Assembly (NCBI GenBank): GCA_030427635.1
Contig: JAUIBA010000002.1
Coordinates: 124,001-188,000 of the forward strand
DNA: 64,000 nucleotides
Direction: 5' to 3'
DNA from: Bacteroidia bacterium
GTDB taxonomy: Bacteria > Bacteroidota > Bacteroidia > Chitinophagales > Chitinophagaceae
Shown here: positions 42,667 through 50,274 of the stretch, in pieces
Layout: every line of letters starts with the position of its first letter
Position numbering within the stretch: position 1 is the stretch's first letter
Position numbers and translations under genes: made by a program
Notes under the pieces: model-generated
What the model was told of the DNA's origin: nothing
Seen by the model: only the letters and a program-made list of their open reading frames with translations
Databases searched by the model: none

Positions 42667-43632
42667 TCAATACCTTACTGCAATACTCTGATACAGATAT
42701 GGGCTGCTGGTAGCACGCATATTGGTACCATCTGTATTTATCTGAAACAACTGTTGCTTATCCCACTTGTTGCCCGCTGTGGTGGAGAGTATATACACCT
42801 TGCGGCAGTCGTCCAGTGCAGCAGAATGAAATTCCCGGTTTACAGCAAAGGGTAGCGCCACTATATCGGTCAGCATTCCGTCTCTGCTCATCTTTACAAA
42901 GCGATAGCCTGTACCGTTGGTAACAGAGTCGCAGGCTATGCCATAGAAGCAGTCGTCGCTGCGGCTGAAGGTAAGGCCAAATACATCGGCAGCATATTGT
43001 ACCACCGTTTGTGTGTCCTGGCTAGGTGTGTATTTTATGGTTGCTCCGGTTGCAGGGTTTGCCCGGGCCCGGTAGCTCCAGTATATATCGCCCGTTACCT
43101 CATCTACTGCCGCATCAGGCGGGTATAGACTGCCGGTGGTATAGGTTGCGTTTTTCTGGTTTAGTATTACCTCGGTAAATGTAGCGTCCTGCAGTTGCAG
43201 CTCTGACAGCATAATGTCTGGTAATAGCTTAAATCCATACAGCCGCTTATTTACGCTGTTATAAAGCACACCTGTATATTGTGCGCCGCCCGGTATGGTA
43301 GTGGCAGATAAATAGCGGCTCGCATCTCCCGCAGGTGATATGCGGTACAGATATACCTGTGAGGGCTGGGTATAATGACAGAATACATAGTAGCTGCCAT
43401 CCCTGCGGTCAATAGTAGCAAGACTAATGGTGGATTCGGCAGATAAGGCAATGTTGCCCGCAGCAAGGGTAGCCTTGTCGGGATTTATGATGCCATAGTT
43501 TGCGCCTGTAGCAGCAGTGCCGCAGGCGCGTCCCGTCAGTTGTGTATCACAGGCTTTATTATTGGTTTTACGGCAGCCCGCTTGGGCAAGTAACAGGAGG
43601 CATACCGCCATGCAGCACAGTTGTCTGAGCAT
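42667..43632 (-). CDS. Lipoprotein with probable beta-propeller fold (paralogue of 6725-7678)
   Basis: This 321-residue protein has a lipoprotein signal peptide (MLRQLCCMAVCLLLLAQAGC, lipobox LAQAGC). The mature part contains blade-like repeats: YGIINPDKATLAAG, ATIDRRDGSYYVFC, LYNSVNKRLYGFKLL, VDEVTGDIYWSYRA and FSRSDDCFYGIAC. The same order, including an ACDT/CST opening and a late ALDDCRKVYILST against TMDECNNRYVIST, is found in the 6725-7678 lipoprotein, so the two are paralogues. It is outer-membrane or surface anchored by inference; ligand unknown. No terminator fits between it and dxs. Confidence 0.75.
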   Translation of the reverse strand: MLRQLCCMAVCLLLLAQAGCRKTNNKACDTQLTGRACGTAATGANYGIINPDKATLAAGNIALSAESTISLATIDRRDGSYYVFCHYTQPSQVYLYRISPAGDASRYLSATTIPGGAQYTGVLYNSVNKRLYGFKLLPDIMLSELQLQDATFTEVILNQKNATYTTGSLYPPDAAVDEVTGDIYWSYRARANPATGATIKYTPSQDTQTVVQYAADVFGLTFSRSDDCFYGIACDSVTNGTGYRFVKMSRDGMLTDIVALPFAVNREFHSAALDDCRKVYILSTTAGNKWDKQQLFQINTDGTNMRATSSPYLYQSIAVRY

Positions 43633-43787
43633 ATCAGGTGTGTTTGGGGAAGGCTATGTCCTGTCATAAGCGGTGTGCAGTGTTGTGTAGTAAGTAACGC
43701 ATCACTGCTCCGTTTATTGTCATTAGTCCTTATACATGTCTCTGTACTGCTCTGTGCTGTAGCTATAATACTTCCGGTATAGCCCTG

Positions 43788-44351
43788 CTATGCACCTGGT
43801 ACATGTGCTGCCGCACCCACGCACCACATCAGCTCTTTTATGAAGCCTGCTGCACGCTTATCGGTAGCAGTTTTGTCGGTAGGGGTGCCCTGCTCGTCAA
43901 ATGCTTCATGCACCTTAGGTACAGGAAACATAGCAGGTACTGTAAGTGCACGCATCTTCCACAATGTAAACTGCAGCGATATCAGCACCTGTGAGCCGCC
44001 AAAAGGTCCGGCCGACACGGTAGATATAGCTATAGGCTTGTGGTGCCATTCGTCATACAGAAGGTCGGTAACGTTTTTAAGGCTGGCGGGTATGCTGCCG
44101 TTATACTCTGGTGTTACTATGATAATACCATCGGCATTGCGCACACGCGCCGCAAAGTCCAGTGTGGCGGCAGTGGGTGCCGGCTGTAGCCGCAGCCGCT
44201 CTTCAAACACAGGAAATGCATACTCGTTCAGGTCCAGTATTTCGGTAGTGGCAATGCCCTGCTCTGTAAGATAGTTGCTGAAGTAGAGTGCTACCCGGTG
44301 ACTGTTGCGCCCCGTGCGTACGCTGGCCGATATGATGGCTATATGTGGCAT
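43788..44351 (-). CDS. NAD(P)H-dependent FMN reductase (flavodoxin-like)
   Basis: This 187-residue enzyme has the flavodoxin-like fold of NADPH-dependent FMN reductases. The FMN phosphate loop is IISASVRTGRNSHRVALYF (residues 5-23). The VTPEYNGSIPASLKNVTDLLYDEWHHKP region binds the isoalloxazine, and a glycine-rich SAGPFGGSQVLISLQ follows. It transfers electrons from NAD(P)H to FMN or quinone-like acceptors. It is transcribed divergently from the secreted protein at 44437; its box (44369-44376) leaves a 17-nt leader. Confidence 0.92.
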   Translation of the reverse strand: MPHIAIISASVRTGRNSHRVALYFSNYLTEQGIATTEILDLNEYAFPVFEERLRLQPAPTAATLDFAARVRNADGIIIVTPEYNGSIPASLKNVTDLLYDEWHHKPIAISTVSAGPFGGSQVLISLQFTLWKMRALTVPAMFPVPKVHEAFDEQGTPTDKTATDKRAAGFIKELMWCVGAAAHVPGA

Positions 44352-44368
44352 AATGTGTCGTGTTTATT

Positions 44369-44376
44369 CAAAGATA
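44369..44376 (-). promoter_or_regulatory. -7 promoter box (TATCTTTG) of the FMN reductase
   Basis: This TAnnTTTG match on the minus strand lies 17 nt before the ATG at 44351. Confidence 0.5.
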
Positions 44377-44423
44377 AGCATATGCACCTGCATCCGCCAT
44401 TGTGTTGTTGGCGGTGGTGGGTG

Positions 44424-44431
44424 TACCTTTG
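44424..44431 (+). promoter_or_regulatory. Promoter: TTG-21-TACCTTTG, 5 nt before ATG
   Basis: TACCTTTG has a TTG at 44400-44402, 21 nt upstream (consensus spacing), and only 5 nt separate it from the ATG at 44437. This fixes the start of the secreted protein and predicts a leaderless mRNA. Confidence 0.65.
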
Positions 44432-44436
44432 CGGCA

Positions 44437-45957
44437 ATGGTAAAGGTGATATTGTCGGTATGGTTGCTGCTGGGAGGGTTACAGCTTGCTTATGGCAGTA
44501 AGCTGTTCATTCCTATGGATGCTGCGCAGACCGATCATCTCAGGGCCTATGGTGTTGTGTACCGTGAGCTGGCTAAGGGTGTCAATGCCTCCTGGCTGCT
44601 CAACTATCGTGGGGGGAGCTTTGCCATGGACTACAGCTATGCGGCATGGGCTGCCTGCCGCAGCAGTGGAGTGGCTGCTGCCGAGATAAGTGATGCCACC
44701 TGGGCCGACATTGTAAAGCGCATCAAGGCACCCGGCAATAATGGCGCAGTGATAAAGCTGGACCGCCCACCACGCATAGCCGTTTACACCCCATCGGGCA
44801 AGATGCCCTGGGACGATGCCGTGACCCTGGCGCTTACCTATGCAGGCATACCATTTACTAAGGTATATGCCGATGAGGTGCTGGCAGGCGCACTCAGCCA
44901 GTACGAGTGGCTGCACCTGCACCACGAAGATTTTACCGGACGGTATGGCAAGTTCTGGATGTCGTTTCATGATGCCGAATGGTATAAGCGCGATGTGGCC
45001 CGTATGGAAGCGCTGGCCGCAAAACACGGCTTTGCAAAAGTGTCACAGATGCAGCTGGCTATAGCCCGGCGTGTAACCGCTTTTCTGGATGAGGGCGGTA
45101 ATCTCTTTGCCATGTGCTCTGCTACCGAAACAATCGATATAGCCCTTGCCGCCGCAGGCCTGGATATATGTGCCGCACCATACGATGGCGACGGCGAAGA
45201 TGAGGACGTACAGAAAAAGCTGCACTACGGGCACTGCCTGGCATTCAGGAATTTTACGGTATCTACTGCACCGTTTGAGTATGGCCACTCCGATATAGAT
45301 AATGTAAACGCACGCATAGGAAAGCTGCGCACCGACGATAGCTTTACCCTGCGCCGCTTTCAGGCGCGTACAGAGCCGGTACTGTCTATGCTGTGTCAGA
45401 ATCATGTGCAGCGTATAGCCGGCTTTATGGGGCAGACTACGGCCTTTCGCCGGGAGGTGCTGCGGCCCGGGGTCACCGTGCTGGGAGAGCGTCGCGATAT
45501 CAATGAGGCCCGCTACATACATGGCACACATGGCCGCGGGGTATGGACCTTCTACGGCGGTCACGACCCCGAAGACTACCAGCATATGGTCAATGACCCG
45601 CCTACCGACCTCAGCCTGCATCCGCACTCACCCGGCTACCGGCTTATACTGAACAATGTATTGTGTATGGCATCAGAGCATGCCCCGGTAAAGGCACAGC
45701 AGCCTGCTGCAGAGAGTCGCCCCTTTGTGAAAATTGCGCCCGGCACTTCAGGCTCTGAGCTTATGATATCGGCAGCAGAGGGTGCCGGCACGGTAAAGAT
45801 TACAGAAGTCACCTTTCATAATGCCGCAGGCAAAGTAGTACAGAGAAGTCCCTTTCAGGGAGGTAAAAGTGTGTCGGTAGATATGAGCCTTATACCTGCA
45901 GGTACCTATACGGTATATGTAAATGGCCGCTATGCAGGCATGGTGCGCCGCGATTAA
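44437..45957 (+). CDS. Secreted protein of the Bacteroidota 'asparagine synthetase B'-labelled family
   Basis: This 506-residue protein begins MVKVILSVWLLLGGLQLAYG, a signal peptide, and continues with the characteristic KLFIPMDAAQTDHLRAYGVVYRELAKGVNASWLLNYRGGSF. It shows KIAVYTPSGKMPWDDAVTLALTYAGIPF (a glutamine-amidotransferase-like alpha/beta core), WLHLHHEDFTGRYGKF and FAMCSATETIDIALAAAG. The C-terminal 90 residues resemble a T9SS sorting domain. Relatives are often labelled asparagine synthetase B, but no class-II amidotransferase or synthetase domain is visible, so the label is misleading and the function unknown. The 3' end overlaps the convergent 110-residue gene by 4 nt. Confidence 0.8.
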   Translation: MVKVILSVWLLLGGLQLAYGSKLFIPMDAAQTDHLRAYGVVYRELAKGVNASWLLNYRGGSFAMDYSYAAWAACRSSGVAAAEISDATWADIVKRIKAPGNNGAVIKLDRPPRIAVYTPSGKMPWDDAVTLALTYAGIPFTKVYADEVLAGALSQYEWLHLHHEDFTGRYGKFWMSFHDAEWYKRDVARMEALAAKHGFAKVSQMQLAIARRVTAFLDEGGNLFAMCSATETIDIALAAAGLDICAAPYDGDGEDEDVQKKLHYGHCLAFRNFTVSTAPFEYGHSDIDNVNARIGKLRTDDSFTLRRFQARTEPVLSMLCQNHVQRIAGFMGQTTAFRREVLRPGVTVLGERRDINEARYIHGTHGRGVWTFYGGHDPEDYQHMVNDPPTDLSLHPHSPGYRLILNNVLCMASEHAPVKAQQPAAESRPFVKIAPGTSGSELMISAAEGAGTVKITEVTFHNAAGKVVQRSPFQGGKSVSVDMSLIPAGTYTVYVNGRYAGMVRRD

Positions 45958-46286
45958 GCCTGCTCAAAGTAGCGCACAATGCACTCCTTCAGCATCTGCT
46001 CCTGCTGTGCCATTTCCCTTACCGGTATCTCCTGTGTGGCATTAAAGTGTGGCCAGCCGTCATCATCGCGGCCCGCAGGCTCGTAGTAGCCCATCTGGCT
46101 CAGCAGGGTACACACAGCTATGTGCATAAGGTCCTGTTTCTGCTCTTTAGAGAACTTGCGGCGCGGCATACGCCCCAGCTCATTTACCCCTATCAGAAAC
46201 AGAATGCCCTCCATATCAGGCAGCTTGCCGAAACGCTCCCGCAGCATCGTCTCCGTATTCACCCAGCGTTGTTCAAAGTTTTCCAT
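45954..46286 (-). CDS. Small cytosolic hypothetical protein
   Basis: This 110-residue, mostly helical protein without signal peptide has a core GILFLIGVNELGRMPRRKFSKEQKQDLMHIAVCTLLSQMGYYE and a polar C-terminus ending CIVRYFEQA. This looks like a conserved Bacteroidota family that I cannot name; homologues tend to lie beside the secreted protein found here at 44437-45957. It is convergent with that gene (4-nt overlap). A TATCTTTG box lies 8 nt before the ATG (46295-46302), again suggesting a leaderless transcript. Confidence 0.65.
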   Translation of the reverse strand: MENFEQRWVNTETMLRERFGKLPDMEGILFLIGVNELGRMPRRKFSKEQKQDLMHIAVCTLLSQMGYYEPAGRDDDGWPHFNATQEIPVREMAQQEQMLKECIVRYFEQA

Positions 46287-46294
46287 GAGGGTAG

Positions 46295-46302
46295 CAAAGA
46301 TA
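46295..46302 (-). promoter_or_regulatory. -7 promoter box (TATCTTTG) 8 nt before ATG
   Basis: This TAnnTTTG match on the minus strand is 8 nt from the ATG at 46286. Confidence 0.5.
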
Positions 46303-46511
46303 GGGTAGAAGGAGGGAAAGGGTCTCGTTCATCAGAATTTCAAGTGCCACATTGTTGATTCTTTAGCTAAATTGTACATTGCGATGATTAACTGTAGTTT
46401 GCTTAAATATTGCTGTAATATTTTGTGCTGCTGCATTGGGTAGTTATATCGTCAGTGTACAGAGAATGTTACGGACGCCCGATATTTTGAATCGGTGGAA
46501 AAACACATAAT

Positions 46512-48695
46512 ATGAGCCTTATAAACGAAGGAGTAAAGAGAGGTCTTATCTCAGTAATCACTGAAAACGAAGAGATCAGACAGATTACATATCTGAATCA
46601 GAATGTAAAACGAAGCTATTCTAATCCCGAAGAAAAAGTACAGGTTGAGACATTTCTCAAATTGATTATTGATTATGGTTACAAGCCTGGGCGTATCCGT
46701 CAGTTTGTTACTGTGAAAATGGGTGTTGACGCAAGACAGGCCGATATTGTCGTTTACAATGATGATGCGTGCGAACAGCCTCACATTTTAGTAGAATGCA
46801 AACGACAGGAGGTTAGTGAGCAGGAGTTTTTACAGGCTATAGAGCAAGCATACAGTTATGCCTATGCACTCCCGAATGATGTGAAATATGTTTGGGTAAC
46901 GTCTGAAATCAAGAATGAATATTTTGAAGTTGATAAGAAGAAAAACACCCGCGTTTCTCAACCGGACATACCACAGTATGGCGTAAAAAAGCTGGCTAAC
47001 TATAAGTATGTTTCTGAAGCAGAAACATTGACTCAGCAAGAGGGAAAACAAAAGTTCTTTGACCTTTCAATTATTAATCAGGATGAGTTAACCAGACGTT
47101 TCAAACAAGCTCATGATGCTCTTTGGGCAGGTGGGCAGTTAAACCCATCTGAAGCGTTTGACGAATTGGATAAGTTGATTTTCTGTAAAATCTGGGATGA
47201 GAAAAAACCACGTAAGGCAGGCGAACCTTACGACTTTCAAATCATAACGGTAGATAAAGAAGAAGAACCAGACGCCATTAAACGAAAAATAAAAGAAAAC
47301 GAAAATCTCTATAAAAGGATAAAAGCCTTGTATGAGGAGGGGAGAAAGAAGGATGCAGAAGTATTCCGGGATGATATACGGCTGTCGCCTGAAAAAATAA
47401 GAACGGTTGTAGGTTACCTCGAAAGTATAAATTTAGGAGACACTGACCTGGATAGCAAAGGCCGCGCTTTTGAGACGTTCATGGATTCATTCTTCAGAGG
47501 AAACTTTGGTCAGTATTTCACGCCTAGGCCAATTGTACAATTTACAACCGATGTGCTGCCAATAAAAAATGATTCTTTCGTTTTAGATACGTCTTGCGGT
47601 AGTGGTGGCTTCTTGTTATATGCGTTGAATAAGGTTCGCAGGCAGGCCGATGAGCTTTATCCAAAGCCAAGGAATAACAAACAATATGAAAAATGGAAAG
47701 CTTACTGGCATGACTTTGCCGAAAGAAATCTATACGGTATTGAAATCAATGAGCAAATTTCCCGGGCAGCCAAAATGAACATGATAATTCATGATGATGG
47801 ACATACCAATGTTATCACATCTGATGGACTCATTTCTACCAGTGACATAGAGAAGATTACTAAAAATACCGGGTTTAAATACAATCATTTTGATTTCATC
47901 ATTACTAATCCCCCCTTTGGCTCAACGATAAGAAGTAGTGAGAAGAGTTATCTTGCCGGTTATGACTTTGGCAAAAAAGAGCCTGATTGGCTGGATGTAA
48001 AAGGGAGGAAAGAATCGGAAAGAAGGGAGAATCAAAACACCGAAATCTTATTTATAGAACAGTGCCACCGGTTTTTGCGCGAAGGAGGATATCTCGCTAT
48101 TGTTTTACCCGATGGTATATTAACAAACAGTAGCCTGCAATATGTAAGAGACGGCATCGAGGATAAATTCAGGATTGTGGCTGTAGTATCTATGCCGCAA
48201 AGTGCCTTTACTGCTACGGGTGCTGGTGTAAAGAGTTCAGTATTATTTCTCAAAAAGCATCCATCTGGCCATACAGACTATTTGCGTAATAAAAAGGCTT
48301 TTATCCAGACCAGACTAAAGGAAGAGCATAATTATTATAAAAAGATTGAAGCCTGGGATAAGGAGAAAGCCCAAAAAATCAAAGATATGCAGGGGTTCAA
48401 TAACCCAACCCCAACTTTGAGCCTCTCAGAAGTAAAAAAGACCGAAGAGTATAAGGAGTGGAAGGCGGAAGTAAACAGTTATTATAATGACCTGCTGAAT
48501 GACTTAAAGGAGCAGTTACAGGATGCCTTTATTGCCGCAAAGCAAAAGGAACTCCCCGATTACCCCATTTTTATGGCAATAGCCGAAGATATTGGTTATG
48601 ATGCTACAGGAAAGAAAACTAACAACAATGAACTGGACTTCATAGGAAAAGAACTAATGAAGTTCATCAATGAAATAGAAAACACTACACTATGA
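46512..48695 (+). CDS. Nuclease-methyltransferase fusion: PD-(D/E)XK domain plus HsdM-type N6-adenine methylase
   Basis: This 727-residue protein has two parts. Residues 1-170 resemble the type I restriction R N-terminal (HSDR_N_2-like) fold, with Asp78, Glu95 and Lys97 (QADIVVYNDD...ILVECK) forming a PD-(D/E)XK catalytic triad. Residues about 190-660 are an HsdM-like N6-adenine methylase: GRAFETFMDSFFRGNFGQYFTPRPIV, SAM motif I VLDTSCGSGG (357-366) and catalytic NPPF (466-469). A charged coiled tail ends the protein. In type I systems HsdR and HsdM are separate; here nuclease and methylase share a chain, as in type IIG/IIB (BcgI-like) enzymes, with a separate HsdS downstream. The stop overlaps the next start (ATGA). 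Strikingly AT-rich, suggesting transfer. Confidence 0.88.
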   Translation: MSLINEGVKRGLISVITENEEIRQITYLNQNVKRSYSNPEEKVQVETFLKLIIDYGYKPGRIRQFVTVKMGVDARQADIVVYNDDACEQPHILVECKRQEVSEQEFLQAIEQAYSYAYALPNDVKYVWVTSEIKNEYFEVDKKKNTRVSQPDIPQYGVKKLANYKYVSEAETLTQQEGKQKFFDLSIINQDELTRRFKQAHDALWAGGQLNPSEAFDELDKLIFCKIWDEKKPRKAGEPYDFQIITVDKEEEPDAIKRKIKENENLYKRIKALYEEGRKKDAEVFRDDIRLSPEKIRTVVGYLESINLGDTDLDSKGRAFETFMDSFFRGNFGQYFTPRPIVQFTTDVLPIKNDSFVLDTSCGSGGFLLYALNKVRRQADELYPKPRNNKQYEKWKAYWHDFAERNLYGIEINEQISRAAKMNMIIHDDGHTNVITSDGLISTSDIEKITKNTGFKYNHFDFIITNPPFGSTIRSSEKSYLAGYDFGKKEPDWLDVKGRKESERRENQNTEILFIEQCHRFLREGGYLAIVLPDGILTNSSLQYVRDGIEDKFRIVAVVSMPQSAFTATGAGVKSSVLFLKKHPSGHTDYLRNKKAFIQTRLKEEHNYYKKIEAWDKEKAQKIKDMQGFNNPTPTLSLSEVKKTEEYKEWKAEVNSYYNDLLNDLKEQLQDAFIAAKQKELPDYPIFMAIAEDIGYDATGKKTNNNELDFIGKELMKFINEIENTTL

Positions 48696-50239
48696 TTATA
48701 AGAGGTATTCTAGACAAATCACTAAGTAAACAAACATGCATTCGTGGTTTTGCACGGATTAAAGAGCTTGCAAGAATTTCGAAGGCTAATCCTGAATATC
48801 AAAGGGAGTTAATTGATAAGCATATCGCAAAGACTTCCAACTTCCTGACGGAAGAAACTTATCTGTTTTTCCCAGAAGTAATTTTAAGTGCAAAATTAAA
48901 ATACGATTACACTAAAGTTGGTGCAAAGAAGGGGCCGTCTCCTATTACGTTAATTGAAACAAAGAAGCTCTTCAAATCAAATGTTGACGGGCTTTCGATA
49001 AGGACGTTTGAAAAGAAGAATAGCAAAGCATTTGATGTTGGAGGGCGTAATGAAGTCAAAATTGTAGAGTTAGAGTTTGATGAAGGTTTGTTGCTCCAAT
49101 TAATTGAAAGGAATGAACATCCACTGCATAGAGTAGATGGGAACCACAGATTGAGTTCCGCCGAACAGCTTAATGGAGATAGAATTAATCAGATGGATGT
49201 GCCTTTCTGTATTGTTCTATTTGAAGAACTAACACAGGAAAGATTCAATCCTGAAAAAAATGCGATGGAAATATATACAGATAGATCCTTTGAGAAATTT
49301 GAGCGGGTCGTGTTTTATAATATTAATTCTAAGTCAGAACCGTTGACGCTTGAACAAAACTTACGAGTAATAATAGATGATAAAGTCAATTTTTCTAGTG
49401 AGGATATCGAGAAAATATTTCCAACAACCGGTATAAAAATAAGAGAGCTGGTCAGCAGGATTGATTTTAATTTTTTTACAGGAATAAAACATCTTTTAAA
49501 CAACAACTTTAGAAATCTTTCGAAAACTATTTTCGAGAGTCTGAGGGATGAAAATCAAGAAACAATCGTAGAAAAGGTCATTGACTCTCTGAAGGCTGTT
49601 GAGCAATTATATATTACCGAAGAAACTTTGAAGGATAATAAAAGCGAAGGGCTTTTCACTACTTTCTTGTATTACAATATTAGAGACAAAGTTAAATATA
49701 GCTTTTTCAAAGAGTGGGTTTTAAAAAACCACATTTTTGATATAGAAGAAGTCAGATATCAAACTTTAATTCAAATTTTCGATAAAATAGCTGAAAGCAC
49801 AATCAAAATCTTTGTTGCAATGCCATACTTCAGCGATGATGAAGTTAATGAGTATAACTTAACTTACAACAGAGTTATTGACAAGATTAAAGAGCAGTCA
49901 CCGTTAATCAATATTGCTTTGTATCCTATCATGCAGCACAAGGGCGAAACGTATAACATTAATAACAAAATGATAGAGCAAATAAATGAAGCCTCTATTG
50001 TTATAGCGGACATTAGTAATAGGAATATCAATGTAGCTTTTGAACTGGGTTATGCAAGAAGTGCCAAGAAACCAACTATAATGGTAAAGAGAGAAGATGA
50101 TACAATTCGTACTCCTTTTGATTACGAACAGGATATGTGCCATACCTATAATTCAAAAGCTCACCAAACATTGGTGAACGTAGTGTATGAAAATGTTAAA
50201 GAAGAGCTGCTGAAGCGTGGATTTATTTTTAAGAATTAG
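48692..50239 (+). CDS. DGQHR/ParB-like protein with C-terminal NDT/TIR-like domain
   Basis: In this 515-residue protein residues 1-370 resemble DGQHR/DndB- or ParB-like proteins. The entry motif NPEYQREL is at 33-40, HRVDGNHRLSSAEQL at 146-160, and a FYNINSKSEPLT segment at 208-219, as in DGQHR/DUF262-type proteins. Residues 371-515 form a Rossmann-like domain: IKIFVAMPYFSDDE, then INEASIVIADISNRNINVAFELGYARSAKKPTIMV. The ADISxxNxNVxFELGYA pattern is shared with nucleoside 2-deoxyribosyltransferase- and TIR-like nucleotide-processing domains, some of which degrade NAD or nucleotides in phage defence. It overlaps the methylase stop by 4 nt and precedes HsdS by 35 nt. A defence effector role is inferred. 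Confidence 0.75.
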   Translation: MIIRGILDKSLSKQTCIRGFARIKELARISKANPEYQRELIDKHIAKTSNFLTEETYLFFPEVILSAKLKYDYTKVGAKKGPSPITLIETKKLFKSNVDGLSIRTFEKKNSKAFDVGGRNEVKIVELEFDEGLLLQLIERNEHPLHRVDGNHRLSSAEQLNGDRINQMDVPFCIVLFEELTQERFNPEKNAMEIYTDRSFEKFERVVFYNINSKSEPLTLEQNLRVIIDDKVNFSSEDIEKIFPTTGIKIRELVSRIDFNFFTGIKHLLNNNFRNLSKTIFESLRDENQETIVEKVIDSLKAVEQLYITEETLKDNKSEGLFTTFLYYNIRDKVKYSFFKEWVLKNHIFDIEEVRYQTLIQIFDKIAESTIKIFVAMPYFSDDEVNEYNLTYNRVIDKIKEQSPLINIALYPIMQHKGETYNINNKMIEQINEASIVIADISNRNINVAFELGYARSAKKPTIMVKREDDTIRTPFDYEQDMCHTYNSKAHQTLVNVVYENVKEELLKRGFIFKN

Positions 50240-50274
50240 GGGCTTAGTTTCGAATACACGAAGAAAAACTAGTA

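Noticed and set aside
45043-45627. A 194-codon minus-strand frame opposite the secreted 'asparagine synthetase B'-like gene.
   Set aside because: The sense strand carries strong family motifs throughout this stretch, and the antisense frame shows no domain.
44305-45957. Annotating the secreted protein as an asparagine synthetase.
   Set aside because: No N-terminal class-II amidotransferase or ATP-pyrophosphatase domain is visible, and a signal peptide makes a cytosolic synthetase unlikely.
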